Source: Phycisphaera sp. (GTDB lineage: Bacteria; Planctomycetota; Phycisphaerae; Phycisphaerales; UBA1924). From it: a stretch of DNA of 64,000 nt. Each line of letters begins with the position of its first letter. Position 1 is the first letter of the stretch. Positions 49,816 to 58,746 of this stretch are shown here, piece by piece. The DNA lies in assembly GCA_020639255.1 (NCBI GenBank), contig JACKGZ010000004.1, forward strand, positions 186,001 to 250,000, written 5' to 3'. Made by a program: the position numbers and the translations under genes. The notes beneath the pieces are model-generated. The model made no database searches. It had not been told where the DNA came from and saw only the letters and a list, made by a program, of their open reading frames with translations.

Positions 49816-51372
49816 CTACTGGTCCGATAACGGCTCGTTCGCCCGGCTCAGCACCGCCGTACGGGCGATCAGGTCGCCGCGGTGTCGGCCGCTCGGATCT
49901 GAGAGCGCCAGCATCGCCACCGGCGGGAGCACCCACTTGATGATGTTCCGCGCGAACGACCGCCCGATGCTCGGCGGCTGGAACTGGCCCGCGGGCAGGC
50001 CACCCGAGGCCGCGTCCACTCGCGCAACGATGAGACCGAGCATCGCCTTCCCGATGGTGCGCCCGAAGAACGCCTCCGAAACGGAGCAGTGCGCGATGTT
50101 GACCATGATCGCCATCGCCAGCGGCCCGACATCGATGCTCCCCGTCGCCGGAAGCGCGATCGGCCCGAGCACATCGAGAATCGAGAGATCCAACGCCCGT
50201 GAGATGATGAAGATGCCGATGAACCCGTCGATCGCCGAAGCAACGAGCCGTCGGCCTGGGCCCGCGATCGCCAGTCCTGGCGGGAGCACAACTACCCCCG
50301 CCATCCCCGACGGTCGCAGCACGACAAGCAGCACCACCGCCATCATGAGCATCAGGCTGAACGCAAGCAGCCTGAATTCGTTGGGCGAGACCGGAGCCGT
50401 CACATTCGCCGGCCCCGCGTAGAGCGTCCGGCCCTCGATCAGGCTGAACTCCACAATCCGGCGCACGGGGTTCGACACCTCCTCGGGCGTCGGCAGTCCG
50501 GATTCGATCTTCTCCGTCACCTCGCCCGGCACACTCCACGCGAGCACGAGCCTTCCCGTGCTGTGCAGGATGGCTGCGGCACTCTCCTCGCGGATCGGAT
50601 CGATCACACCGAGCATGAGCGGCTCGTTGACGCCGAGCGATAGGACAGACGTCCGCCCCTCGTGCTCACCGAGCGCGATCAACTCGTCGCGCCAGATACC
50701 TACAAGTCGAAGTGCGTCGGCGTCTTCGGGCAATCTGACATCCGCGCTTTGCCACTGGCCGTTCTTGAGCGATCGGATCCGCCAGCTGTCGGCGTCCTGC
50801 TCGATGATGTGCAGGCCTGTCTCGCTGGCCATCATCCTGAGTTGGGCGGACTCGCTGAACGTGGGATGTTCGACTGTCGTCCACTCACTGCCGACACGCG
50901 AGAGCAGTTCGGCCGTGCCATCTCGCTCGACGAGCACGTGCAGTCGACCTTCCGAAGCGGCAAATCCAAGGACACGATCGACATCGGCGAGCACACCAAC
51001 GAGCACGAATCGTGTCTCCGGCGAGCGGACCCACAGATCGCGCACGCCCGTGGGCCGCACGCTCAGCATCATGATCGCTCGCTCATCGGCCGAGTCGGGC
51101 GCGAAGAGCATGTACACGTTCTCGCTCTCAGCGGCCAGGTGCGTCGGCCTCTGAGAGAGCGTCGAGACCGCGCGGAGCCGCCCCTCGGGCGCCGGCTCGG
51201 CGTGCTGCGTGGGCGTGCGCGGCGGCACATGCGCGAGCGATGCCGACTGCTCGCCCGGCACCTGCACAACGACCCAGCCGTGCGAGGCCATGTCCGTCGC
51301 GGCATCGCCGGGCAGCTGCGCCCTCGCAGTCGTTGCGAGAGCAAGAAGCAGAAGGAGAACGAGACGCCTCAC
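49816..51372 (-). CDS. Signal-peptide RDD-family membrane protein
   Basis: A 518-aa protein with a cleavable N-terminal signal (RLVLLLLLALATTARAQ), a roughly 320-residue extracytoplasmic region of propeller-like strands (STLSQRPTHLAAESENVYMLF, GLHIIEQDADSWRIRSLKNGQW), one membrane helix (RLLAFSLMLMMAVVLLVVL) and a C-terminal RDD domain with further helices (ASAIDGFIGIFIISRAL, FFGRTIGKAMLGL, GRSFARNIIKWVLPPVAML). GTG start overlapping the preceding stop codon (GTGA). RDD proteins have been linked to transport, but no substrate is known here. Confidence 0.7.
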   Translation of the reverse strand: MRRLVLLLLLALATTARAQLPGDAATDMASHGWVVVQVPGEQSASLAHVPPRTPTQHAEPAPEGRLRAVSTLSQRPTHLAAESENVYMLFAPDSADERAIMMLSVRPTGVRDLWVRSPETRFVLVGVLADVDRVLGFAASEGRLHVLVERDGTAELLSRVGSEWTTVEHPTFSESAQLRMMASETGLHIIEQDADSWRIRSLKNGQWQSADVRLPEDADALRLVGIWRDELIALGEHEGRTSVLSLGVNEPLMLGVIDPIREESAAAILHSTGRLVLAWSVPGEVTEKIESGLPTPEEVSNPVRRIVEFSLIEGRTLYAGPANVTAPVSPNEFRLLAFSLMLMMAVVLLVVLRPSGMAGVVVLPPGLAIAGPGRRLVASAIDGFIGIFIISRALDLSILDVLGPIALPATGSIDVGPLAMAIMVNIAHCSVSEAFFGRTIGKAMLGLIVARVDAASGGLPAGQFQPPSIGRSFARNIIKWVLPPVAMLALSDPSGRHRGDLIARTAVLSRANEPLSDQ

Positions 51373-52274
51373 TTGCCGTCACCTTGGGCCACGGGCCGGA
51401 CATCCTCCAGCCGGATCACCTCGTCGATCCCGAAACGCCGGATCAGCCCGTCCAGATCGAACACGACCGCCTTCGGCCTGCGATCCGAGATCTCCATGTC
51501 TTTCAGATTGAGCTCGATCCGAGACTCGGCGCTCGGCACATCGACCTTCATGCGTGAGGGCACACGCTGCTGACGCGTCGGCTCGATGTGGTTGAGCACC
51601 CGCTCGTGCATCGAGAGCTCCGAACTGGCGATGAGCCTGCCATCGTCGGAGAAGAGATCAACCCCGACCGGATCGAAAACAGTTCGCGTCAGATAGACGC
51701 GCCTGGTGCGCCCGGATTCGTTGAATTCCACCGCAAACACCGCCGACGGATCGAGGCCATCACGATCCGCATCGATAACTTTCCCAGCATATGCATCGCC
51801 CGGCAGGGGCCAGGGCACGAGGTCCGCAAGAAACAGGAGGTCCGTCGGTAGCACCGGCACACCCACACGCTCGATCGCCAAGTCCCGTGCGCCGTTCTGT
51901 CCGCCGACGAACGCGCGCTTGGTATTGAGTCGCTCGATCCACCAGAACCGCTCGTCGTCGCACCCGAGCAGGAGATACGTCTCGCCGAGCTTGCCGATCG
52001 TGAGCGCGACCTGTGACGGGCGGACGAACTGAAGATGGCCCTCGCCCTGCTCGTAGTGCCGCTCGCCCTCGGCATCCTTGTACCGGAGCCCGACCGTGGC
52101 CCGCGCCCAGAACCGATCGAGCGCCCCCACCCTCGCCTCGGCTTGCGCGTAGACCTCCTCGTACGTCGGCAGCGGGCCCGCAACGTCTGGCGCGATCTGT
52201 GTCGGCCCCGCACGGCAAGCGCTCAGCAGCACGACGCACATCACGAATATCAGCGTGGCAATCGCACTACGCAT
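51369..52274 (-). CDS. LolA/LolB-like outer-membrane lipoprotein
   Basis: Predicted 301-aa lipoprotein: MRSAIATLIFVMCVVLLSAC gives a lipobox with Cys at about residue 20. The mature part (ARVGALDRFWARATVGLRYKDAEGERHYEQGEGHLQFVRPSQVALTIGKLGETYLLLGCDDERFWWIE) follows the half-barrel pattern of LolB/DUF4292-type proteins. The start at 52274 begins the signal; upstream codons overlap the previous gene. It overlaps its neighbours by eight and four bases, so this envelope group is translated together. Precise function unknown. Confidence 0.65.
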   Translation of the reverse strand: MRSAIATLIFVMCVVLLSACRAGPTQIAPDVAGPLPTYEEVYAQAEARVGALDRFWARATVGLRYKDAEGERHYEQGEGHLQFVRPSQVALTIGKLGETYLLLGCDDERFWWIERLNTKRAFVGGQNGARDLAIERVGVPVLPTDLLFLADLVPWPLPGDAYAGKVIDADRDGLDPSAVFAVEFNESGRTRRVYLTRTVFDPVGVDLFSDDGRLIASSELSMHERVLNHIEPTRQQRVPSRMKVDVPSAESRIELNLKDMEISDRRPKAVVFDLDGLIRRFGIDEVIRLEDVRPVAQGDGK

Positions 52275-52797
52275 CGCCCGGATCCAACACCTGCTCGACC
52301 TGCTCGACAAGCTCGGCCAGCGCCTGCTCATCGAGTTCCCCGGCGGCCTGCGGGTCGTGCACCTCGATCGGATCGGCACCTTCCTCGGCGCCCTTCGGCA
52401 AGACGAGCAGCTTGCCCTCTTTCGTTCCGACGTATTCGAGCTGACGTTTGCGCATGAGCATCAGCGCCAGGACGTACCGGAAAGCGAGCCGCTTAAGTTC
52501 CTCGGCCTCGCCCAGCTGCTCGAAGAGATCGAGCAGGCCGTCGGCGCTGATGATCGCGTCCTGCCGCTTGCCCGGCTCGTTCACCAGCGTGCGCCAGGTC
52601 GCGAAGACGCGGCGGGCCTCGTCGGGCCTCGCGCCGCCCTCCCAGGCCTTGAGCGAGTAGTCGAGCCTTTCGAGCTCTTCCTCGCTCTCGCCCTCCAGAA
52701 GAACGACGACCATCATCTCGCCCGGGACAAGCGCCTTACCGGTCGAAGCACAGCGGTTGGTCGAACGCGGGATCGCAAAGGGTTGGGTGGTGCTCAC
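52267..52797 (-). CDS. Conserved hypothetical cytoplasmic protein
   Basis: A 176-aa soluble protein of unknown function. The N-terminus CASTGKALVPGEMMVVVLLEGESEEELERLDYSLKAWEGG suggests a small zinc- or metal-linked beta domain, with a helical, acidic C-terminal half (DEQALAELVEQVEQVLDPGDA). The start is GTG. It overlaps the lipoprotein gene by eight bases and lies 18 bases downstream of the small gene at 52816-53031. No domain recognised. Confidence 0.6.
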   Translation of the reverse strand: MSTTQPFAIPRSTNRCASTGKALVPGEMMVVVLLEGESEEELERLDYSLKAWEGGARPDEARRVFATWRTLVNEPGKRQDAIISADGLLDLFEQLGEAEELKRLAFRYVLALMLMRKRQLEYVGTKEGKLLVLPKGAEEGADPIEVHDPQAAGELDEQALAELVEQVEQVLDPGDA

Positions 52798-52815
52798 GGT
52801 GCGAGTCTACGGCCG

Positions 52816-53031
52816 CTATCGGCAGGACAACTCGAAGAACCGCTGAGCCGTGCCCGATCGCCCGACCTTGAACCGCTTGGTCATGCCGCAGGTCGGGCAT
52901 CGCGCGACGTACTCCGGATCCTCGGGCTTGCGGTACACCCGCACGTACTGATTCGCGCACTTGAAGTAGATCCGCAGATAGGGCCGGGGCTGACCGGAAG
53001 TGTCGGTTGGCTGCTGCGGGAGCTGGCTCAT
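52816..53031 (-). CDS. Small zinc-ribbon-like protein
   Basis: A 71-aa protein whose second half contains YFKCANQYVRVYRKPEDPEYVARCPTCGMTKRFKVG with Cys spacing C-N19-21-CPTC suggestive of a one-domain zinc ribbon, plus a final Cys. The first 17 residues are Gln/Pro rich. ATG at 53031 is preferred since the longer open frame upstream is not protein-like. First gene of a minus-strand run that continues through the envelope group. Function unknown. Confidence 0.6.
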   Translation of the reverse strand: MSQLPQQPTDTSGQPRPYLRIYFKCANQYVRVYRKPEDPEYVARCPTCGMTKRFKVGRSGTAQRFFELSCR

Positions 53032-53169
53032 GTCACACCCATATCGACCAATCTCGTGTGTCCGGATCGAAACACACCTGAATGTCCGGGTGATGTTCGA
53101 TTTGCTGGAATTCAAGCGGCCGGGCCGATCTACAATCGTTCTGGCCCACTGAAAGGCCGCTCTCAACGC
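53032..53169 (+). promoter_or_regulatory. Divergent promoter region between the zinc-ribbon gene and lpxI
   Basis: The 138-base gap contains TACAAT (53131-53136), a good -10 hexamer for lpxI, giving a leader of about 27 nt. No -35 at standard spacing is convincing. GTTCGATTTGCTGGAATTC lies just upstream of the -10. Confidence 0.35.
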
Positions 53170-54105
53170 ATGACAGGCGCACTGACCATCCTGCCCGACC
53201 CGCCCCCGCCGCCCACGGCGATCGGTCTCATCGCGGGCGGGGGCCGCCTGCCCTCCCTTGTCGCCGAGGGCCTCCGCGAGGCCGGGCACCCGGTGCACGG
53301 GCTTGGGCTTTCGGGGATGTACGACCCTGAACTCCCACTCTTGTGCGATTCATTCCGCACGGTGGGCCTGCTCCGTGTTGCGAGCTGGGGCAAGGCTTTC
53401 CGCCGGATGGGCGTCCACCACGCGATCATGGTGGGCACCGTCGACAAGGCCCGTTTCCATCACGACCCGCTGAAGATGCTCCGCAGCATCCCCGATCTGC
53501 GGACAATCGTGCTGTGGTACCGTAAGCTGCGACACGACCGCCGCAGCCACGCACTGCTCAAGGCCGTCGCCGACGAACTCGACCGCAGCGGAGTCAGCCT
53601 CATCGATTCGACCATGTCCATCGGAAGCCAGCTCGCCACCAGCGGCGTCATGACCCGGCGTAAACCGACCGCCGAGCAGGAAGCGGACATCAAGTTCGTC
53701 TGGCCATTGCTGACGGAGACGCTGCGTCTGGACATCGGTCAGGCCATCGCCGTGCGCGACCGCGACGTGATCGCGGTCGAAGCGGTCGAGGGCACCGACC
53801 GGATGATCACCCGCGTCGGGGCGCTCTGCAAGGCCAAGGGCTGGACGCTCTGCAAAGGCGCCCGCGCCGGGCACGATCGTCGCTCGGACGTCCCTACCGT
53901 CGGGCTCGACACGATCAAGAACCTCTACGAGCACGGCGGACGCTGCCTCGCGCTCGCGGCGGGTGACGTGATCATGCTCGACAAGCCCTACCTGCTCGAC
54001 CTCGCCGACGAGATGGGCATCGCGGTCATCGGCGTCCCGATCGGCCCGGGCAAAGCCACGCCCATCCGCGACGACGCCGGCGACTCTAAAGACACGCCTC
54101 TCTAA
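53170..54105 (+). CDS. lpxI: UDP-2,3-diacylglucosamine pyrophosphatase LpxI
   Basis: Cleaves UDP-2,3-diacylglucosamine to lipid X and UMP in lipid A synthesis, replacing LpxH in many bacteria. The 311-aa protein fits the DUF1009 family: IGLIAGGGRLPSLVAEGLREAGHPVHGLGL at the N-terminus, RRMGVHHAIMVGTVDKARF, and the C-terminal domain with AVEGTDRMITRVG, RRSDVPTVGLDTIKNLYEHGGRCLALAAGDVIMLDK. The open frame extends far upstream, but family similarity starts at the ATG at 53170. It precedes the methyltransferase by six bases. Confidence 0.92.
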   Translation: MTGALTILPDPPPPPTAIGLIAGGGRLPSLVAEGLREAGHPVHGLGLSGMYDPELPLLCDSFRTVGLLRVASWGKAFRRMGVHHAIMVGTVDKARFHHDPLKMLRSIPDLRTIVLWYRKLRHDRRSHALLKAVADELDRSGVSLIDSTMSIGSQLATSGVMTRRKPTAEQEADIKFVWPLLTETLRLDIGQAIAVRDRDVIAVEAVEGTDRMITRVGALCKAKGWTLCKGARAGHDRRSDVPTVGLDTIKNLYEHGGRCLALAAGDVIMLDKPYLLDLADEMGIAVIGVPIGPGKATPIRDDAGDSKDTPL

Positions 54106-54111
54106 GCCCCG

Positions 54112-54714
54112 ATGGCGGGCGACCCGGAACATCCCTACGTCGGACGGGGCGGTATCAAGCTCGAACATGCGCTCGACACATTTGCGTTTGACGTGACGGG
54201 CCTCGCGTGCGCGGACCTCGGCTGCTCGACGGGCGGCTTCACCGACTGCCTCCTCCAGCGCGGCGCCGCATCCGTCGTCTGCGTCGACACCGCCTACGGC
54301 CAGCTCGCTTGGAAACTCCGCCAAGACGAACGGACAACTGTCATGGAGCGCACCAACGCGCTCCACGCCGAACCGATCGAGGGCGGCGTCGACCTCGTCG
54401 TCATGGATCTTGGTTGGACACCGCAGCGACTGGCGATCCCCGCAGCTGCCCGGTGGCTCCGCGAAGGCGGCCGGATTATCTCGCTCATCAAGCCCCACTA
54501 CGAACTCAGCGACCGCGAGGGCAAGGGCGCCAAGATCGTGCTCGACGAGGAGCAGGCCGAGCGCGTGGCTCAGGAATCGCTCGAACTGCTTGAATCTCAG
54601 GGGTTCAGAGCGATGGGCCTCGTTAAATCGCCCATTCTCGGCGGGGGCAACCGCTCCAAGAGCGCTTCGCGCGGCAACCCAGAATGGCTCGCGCTGATCG
54701 AGTCAGCCGGCTGA
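54112..54714 (+). CDS. FtsJ/TlyA-like rRNA methyltransferase without S4 domain
   Basis: SAM-dependent methyltransferase of 200 aa. ADLGCSTGGFTDCLLQRGAASVVCVDTAYGQLAWKLRQDERTTVMERTNAL and DLVVMDLGW are TlyA/FtsJ motifs, and RIISLIKPHYELSDREG fits the TlyA KPQFE loop. The N-terminal S4 RNA-binding domain of TlyA is absent; YVGRGGIKLEHALDTF, the TlyA linker, is present at the very start. Six bases after lpxI, so co-transcribed. The last 12 bases overlap the convergent obg. Likely substrate is rRNA, not proven. Confidence 0.8.
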   Translation: MAGDPEHPYVGRGGIKLEHALDTFAFDVTGLACADLGCSTGGFTDCLLQRGAASVVCVDTAYGQLAWKLRQDERTTVMERTNALHAEPIEGGVDLVVMDLGWTPQRLAIPAAARWLREGGRIISLIKPHYELSDREGKGAKIVLDEEQAERVAQESLELLESQGFRAMGLVKSPILGGGNRSKSASRGNPEWLALIESAG

Positions 54715-55743
54715 CTCGGACGCCCAGCCCGTGTCGGGCTGCTTGCTGAGCATGTTCCAGAGCAGGCTCTTGAGCTCCTCGAGCCCCTGCATTGTCGCGC
54801 TCGAGATGACGACGACTTCTTCGTTGCGACCGAGCTGGAGAGATGTGCGGATCTCGCGGACGAGCTGCTCCTGGTCCTCTTCGAGCACAAGGTCGGCCTT
54901 GCTCACCACGATCACCTCAGCCTTCTCGGCCAGGACCGTCGAATATGCACCGAGCTCGGCGCGGATCTTCTTGTAGTTGTCGAGCGGCGAGCTGCCATCC
55001 GAAGGCTCGGCCTCGATCAGGTGCGCGATCACGCGCGTCCGCTCGATATGCCGCAGGAAATCGTGCCCGAGCCCGTGCCCGTCGGCGGCCCCCTCGATCA
55101 GACCCGGGATGTCCGCGATCACGATCCGGCGCGCCGCGTCGAGGGCGCAGATCCCGAGCTGCGGGCTGAGCGTCGTGAACGGATAGTTGGCAATCTTCGG
55201 GTTGGCGCGCGTCAGCGCCTGCAACAGCGTGCTCTTGCCGGCGTTCGGCAAACCGACCAAACCGACGTCCGCGATGAGCTTGAGTTCGAGGCGGACGAGC
55301 CGCTCCTCGCCCGGCTCGCCGGGCGTGGACTCGCGCGGCGTCTGGTTGATCGGACCCTTGAAGTGCTCGTTGCCGAAGCCGCCGCGACCGCCCTTGGCGA
55401 TCACGAACGATTGAGCGGGCCCGAGGTCGGTCAGCAGCTCACCCGTTTCGTCGTCGTAGACGAGCGTGCCGGGCGGGACTTTGAGCGTGGTGTCGTCGGC
55501 GCTGGCGCCGTGGCAGGACTTGGCGGTGCCGGGCTCACCGGGCTTGGCGTGCCAGTGGTGATGCCCGCGGTATTCGTAGAGGGTGTTGACGTTGTTGTCC
55601 GCGACGAGCACGACCGAGCCGCCGTCACCCCCGTCGCCGCCGTCGGGCCCACCCTTGGGCTGGTACTTGGCGCGGTAGAACGAGACGGCCCCGTCACCGC
55701 CCTTGCCAGCTTTCACGTGGATTGTCGCTTGATCGACGAACAT
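54703..55743 (-). CDS. obgE: GTPase ObgE/CgtA
   Basis: Essential ribosome-associated GTPase for 50S maturation and stress control. The 346 aa comprise the glycine-rich Obg fold (residues 1-155; YQPKGGPDGGDGGDGGSVV), a G domain with GLPNAGKSTLLQAL (164-177), IADIPGLIEGAADGHGLG and VVSKADL, and only a short C-terminal tail, so the OCT domain is absent. ATG start. It converges with the methyltransferase gene. Confidence 0.96.
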   Translation of the reverse strand: MFVDQATIHVKAGKGGDGAVSFYRAKYQPKGGPDGGDGGDGGSVVLVADNNVNTLYEYRGHHHWHAKPGEPGTAKSCHGASADDTTLKVPPGTLVYDDETGELLTDLGPAQSFVIAKGGRGGFGNEHFKGPINQTPRESTPGEPGEERLVRLELKLIADVGLVGLPNAGKSTLLQALTRANPKIANYPFTTLSPQLGICALDAARRIVIADIPGLIEGAADGHGLGHDFLRHIERTRVIAHLIEAEPSDGSSPLDNYKKIRAELGAYSTVLAEKAEVIVVSKADLVLEEDQEQLVREIRTSLQLGRNEEVVVISSATMQGLEELKSLLWNMLSKQPDTGWASESAG

Positions 55744-55781
55744 AACCCTGAGCGTAGGAGCCTCGGGTGGATTTCTCAGAT

Positions 55782-56165
55782 TCAGGCCGCCCGGGCGTAG
55801 CGACCCGTGCAGAAGTGGGCGATGAGGCGCTGCTTGTCGCCGAAGCGGACGAACCTGCTGAATGAGGCCGCCATGCGGACAGGGCCGAATTCCTGATCGT
55901 CCTCGTCGACCCGCACGATCCGGCTGAACACCTCGACGAAGTCGGGCTCGTCGTGAGTCACGGTCGGCAGATCGATGCGGATGACCACCGTCGCGCCGGG
56001 CTCGATGGGCTTGTCGATCTCGAAGCAGAGCCCAGCCTCGGAGATGTCGTAGGCGTGGCCCTCGTACTCGAAGGCGTCGCCGTCGAGACGTCGCATCGTC
56101 ACACGCGAGTACATCGGGGGCAGCGCGAAACGCTCGAACTGGCGGCGATTGATCATGTTTGCCAT
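55782..56165 (-). CDS. PilZ domain c-di-GMP receptor
   Basis: A 127-aa single-domain PilZ protein. Both c-di-GMP binding motifs are intact: RQFER (RxxxR, residues 8-12) and DISEAGLCFE (D/NxSxxG). ATG at 56165 with GGGAGG upstream, which fixes the start inside a much longer open frame. Such proteins modulate motility or exopolysaccharide; with a flagellar cluster in the same window a motility link is plausible but not shown. It is preceded by the Fur-family gene on the same strand with 92 bases between. Confidence 0.85.
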   Translation of the reverse strand: MANMINRRQFERFALPPMYSRVTMRRLDGDAFEYEGHAYDISEAGLCFEIDKPIEPGATVVIRIDLPTVTHDEPDFVEVFSRIVRVDEDDQEFGPVRMAASFSRFVRFGDKQRLIAHFCTGRYARAA

Positions 56166-56257
56166 AAGAGAGCCTCCCGAGGACCGTTTGAAACGGGTTC
56201 GGGCATGGCTATCGGCCCTTGACGGGGGCTTCTTCAGATTGAAAGTCGAATCGCGCC

Positions 56258-56752
56258 TCAGCGGTCCGAATCGGGCGCAGGTGCTGCGCCACGCAGTTCG
56301 AGACTCAGCCCGTCGACCTTCACGCCGAGGCGCTTCTCGACCTCGCGGAGGATCGCCGGGTCGATCGAGCCCATCAGCTTCTCGCTGAGGTCCATCGGAA
56401 CATCCATGACCTGCCCGTCGGCGGTCACAAGGTGGGCGTGCTCGGAGACATCCGCATCGTAACGCGAGGCACCGCAGGCACTTGGAAGCTTTCGACAGAG
56501 CCCGGCCGAGGCCAGGGCCTCGAGTGTGTTGTAGACCGTCGCCAGGCTCATGCTGGGCTCGGAGCTGGCGTTGCCGGCCGCGCCACCAACGGCGTCGAAG
56601 ATCTCGTCCGCCGACATGTGGCATTTCTTGGCGGCCAAGGCCAAGTACACGTCCTCGCGCTGGCGGGTGGCCCGCAGGCCGTGCTCGCGCAGCATCTCCC
56701 TCGCGCGCTCGCGGGTCATGGGCTGGCAGAATGGGTCGTGGTGCGTGTGCAT
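56258..56752 (-). CDS. Fur/PerR-family metal-dependent transcription regulator
   Basis: Ferric-uptake-type repressor of 164 aa. The winged-helix part is LREHGLRATRQREDVYLALAAKKCHMSADEIFDAVG ... MSLATVYNTLEALASAGLC, and the dimerisation part DADVSEHAHLVTADGQVMDVP has the His residues of the metal site. Structural CxxC zinc pairs are missing, as in some PerR/Irr-like proteins. The subtype (iron, manganese or peroxide) cannot be set. A TATACT -10-like hexamer is 22 bases upstream of the start; no target genes adjoin. Confidence 0.88.
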   Translation of the reverse strand: MHTHHDPFCQPMTRERAREMLREHGLRATRQREDVYLALAAKKCHMSADEIFDAVGGAAGNASSEPSMSLATVYNTLEALASAGLCRKLPSACGASRYDADVSEHAHLVTADGQVMDVPMDLSEKLMGSIDPAILREVEKRLGVKVDGLSLELRGAAPAPDSDR

Positions 56753-56832
56753 CGCAAGTTCCGTATCCGTAGGAGTATAGCTGGACGATCACCCGAAGTG
56801 GTCAAACCCCGAACCCGAGGCCCTCCGCGGGC

Positions 56833-57333
56833 TCACCACGAGGGAATCGGCTCTTCGCCGGCGTCCACGGGCGGTCGCTCGATCACCATGGTCATATGCG
56901 GGATGTCGGCCTCGATGAACTCGTCGCCCTCGGGCAACCAGCCGAGCTTCTCGTAGAAACCCACCGCGGTTTTCTGCGAGAAGCAGAAGAGCCCCTCGAG
57001 CCCGAGTTCGCCAAAGGCCCGGCTCTCGGCCTCGATCACGAGACGTTGACCGATGCCCTCACCCTGGCGCTGCTTGTCGACGGCCATCTGCATGAGCTTG
57101 CCGAAGCCCGGGCGGTCGGTCTCAGGGAGTAGCAGCGCACACCCGATCACGCGCTCGCCACCGGGTGTGGTCGTGACGGCGACGAAGTGCTCGAACTGCT
57201 CCTCGAAGCCCGGGTAGAGCTCGGCGAGCTTCTGCATTGTCATCCCGATGGGCTCGAGCAGGACGCGCTCGCGGAGCCGGCACTCCTTCTCGTAGAGCGG
57301 GTCCGCCATCGTGATGCGTTTGTAGGTGACCAA
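56833..57333 (-). CDS. GNAT-family N-acetyltransferase
   Basis: Acetyl-CoA dependent acyltransferase of 166 aa. Motif A is LMQMAVDKQRQGEGIGQRLVIEAESRA with the Q/RxxGxG/A acetyl-CoA loop; motif B is CFSQKTAVGFYEKLGWLPEGDEFIEADIPHMTMVIE. Similar to the ElaA/YjcF-like small GNAT group. The substrate is unknown. It lies between the Fur-family gene and the divergent ispG with separate transcription. Confidence 0.8.
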   Translation of the reverse strand: MVTYKRITMADPLYEKECRLRERVLLEPIGMTMQKLAELYPGFEEQFEHFVAVTTTPGGERVIGCALLLPETDRPGFGKLMQMAVDKQRQGEGIGQRLVIEAESRAFGELGLEGLFCFSQKTAVGFYEKLGWLPEGDEFIEADIPHMTMVIERPPVDAGEEPIPSW

Positions 57334-57453
57334 TGCCCGCTGCCCCTTCCGAACCCCGCTGGGGGTTTCAAGCGTATCACCGGTGCCCGCCGCCCGCCTC
57401 GTTCGGGCCCTCGAATCCGCACCTGATCCGCCGCGAACCTACCCTGAGGAAGC

Positions 57454-58746
57454 ATGTTCCCACGCAAACCAACCCGCCAGATCCGTGTCGGAAACGAGAA
57501 GACCGGCGTCGTCCTGATCGGAGGGGGCCTCGCCGGCACCGAGCCCGCGCCGGTCAGCGTCCAGACCATGACCGCCGGGTACACCTATGAGATCGACCGG
57601 TGCGTCGCGGAGATCAACCGGCTCGCGGCTGCCGGGGCGGACATCGTGCGCGTCGCGGTCCCAGAGCGCAAGGACACCGCCGCCCTGCGCGAGATCCTGG
57701 ATCAGACGAGCGTCCCGATCGTGGCGGATGTGCACTTCCACTTCAAGCGGGCGCTCGAAGCCGTGGAAGCGGGCGTGCACAAGATCCGCCTGAACCCGGG
57801 CAACATCCAGGACCGCGATCAGGTGAACGCTGTCATCGACGCGTGCAAGGACGCGCAGATCCCGATCCGCGTGGGCGTAAACGAAGGCTCCATCATCGAG
57901 CGCAAGGACAAAGAGAAACGCAAGCAGGAACTCGGGGCGTACTTCGAGAAGAACCTGATCGGGGGCCGACACGCGCACCTGCTCGGGCTCATCATCGCCA
58001 AGCTCGAAGAGTACATGGACATCTTCCGCGAGCGCGACTTTGCGGACGTCTCGATCAGCTGCAAGTCGATGGACGCCGCCTTCACGATCGCGGCGTACCA
58101 GGAAGTCTCCAAGCGTTTCGACGAACCCCTGCACCTTGGCGTGACACACGCAGGCCCGCGCGAGACCGGGGCTATCCGCTCCATCGCGGCCCTCTCGGGC
58201 CTGCTCACGCAGGGCATCGGCGACACCGTCCGCATCAGCTACGCGAGCGACCCGGTGTACGAGGTCGAGGACGGACTGGAACTCATGTACTCGCTGGGCC
58301 TCCGCGAGCGAACGGGGATCGACCTGATCGCCTGCCCGACTTGTGGGCGCATTCAGGTCGACCTGTTCACGCTCGTGCAGAACGTGCGGACCAAGCTCGC
58401 CAGCGACATCACGATCCCGATGAAGGTCGCGGTGATGGGTTGTGTTGTGAACGGGCCGGGCGAGGCCGAGGGCGCGGACGTGGCGGTCTTCGCGGGCGAC
58501 AAGAAGGGCATCATCTACGTACAGGGCGAGCGCGTCGCCAACGTGCCCGAGGCGGAGATCCTCGATCGCCTTCTCGCCGAGTGCACCGAGTTCCAGCGCA
58601 GGGTGCTGGCGGGCGAGGCGACGCTTGGGGAAAAGGTCGTCGAGATCGTGCCGCCCGACCCAATCGGGGAACTCGGATCGGGGTTCGAGAAGATCGCCAA
58701 GGGTGATGTCGAGAAGTCGACTTCGCTGACGATTAACAAGTCATGA
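57454..58746 (+). CDS. ispG: 4-hydroxy-3-methylbut-2-en-1-yl diphosphate synthase
   Basis: Iron-sulfur enzyme of the MEP isoprenoid pathway converting MEcPP to HMBPP. The 430-aa protein has the TIM-barrel part (TAGYTYEIDRCVAEINRLAAAGADIVRVAVPE, VADVHFHFKRALEAVEAGVHKIRLNPGNI) and the cluster ligands C294, C297 (ACPTCGR) and C330 (GCVVNGPGE). It is longer than E. coli IspG (372 aa), mainly from the C-terminal tail. A GAGGA precedes the ATG by seven bases. Confidence 0.96.
   Translation: MFPRKPTRQIRVGNEKTGVVLIGGGLAGTEPAPVSVQTMTAGYTYEIDRCVAEINRLAAAGADIVRVAVPERKDTAALREILDQTSVPIVADVHFHFKRALEAVEAGVHKIRLNPGNIQDRDQVNAVIDACKDAQIPIRVGVNEGSIIERKDKEKRKQELGAYFEKNLIGGRHAHLLGLIIAKLEEYMDIFRERDFADVSISCKSMDAAFTIAAYQEVSKRFDEPLHLGVTHAGPRETGAIRSIAALSGLLTQGIGDTVRISYASDPVYEVEDGLELMYSLGLRERTGIDLIACPTCGRIQVDLFTLVQNVRTKLASDITIPMKVAVMGCVVNGPGEAEGADVAVFAGDKKGIIYVQGERVANVPEAEILDRLLAECTEFQRRVLAGEATLGEKVVEIVPPDPIGELGSGFEKIAKGDVEKSTSLTINKS

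Noticed and set aside
52255..53169. Upstream extension of the lpxI frame (616-aa open frame)
   Set aside because: The extension runs antisense to two or three small genes and has no family similarity; LpxI homology starts at the ATG at 53170.
55782..56792. 336-aa open frame joining the PilZ gene with upstream sequence
   Set aside because: The first 200 residues are an out-of-frame reading of the Fur-family gene; GGGAGG before the ATG at 56165 sets the PilZ start.
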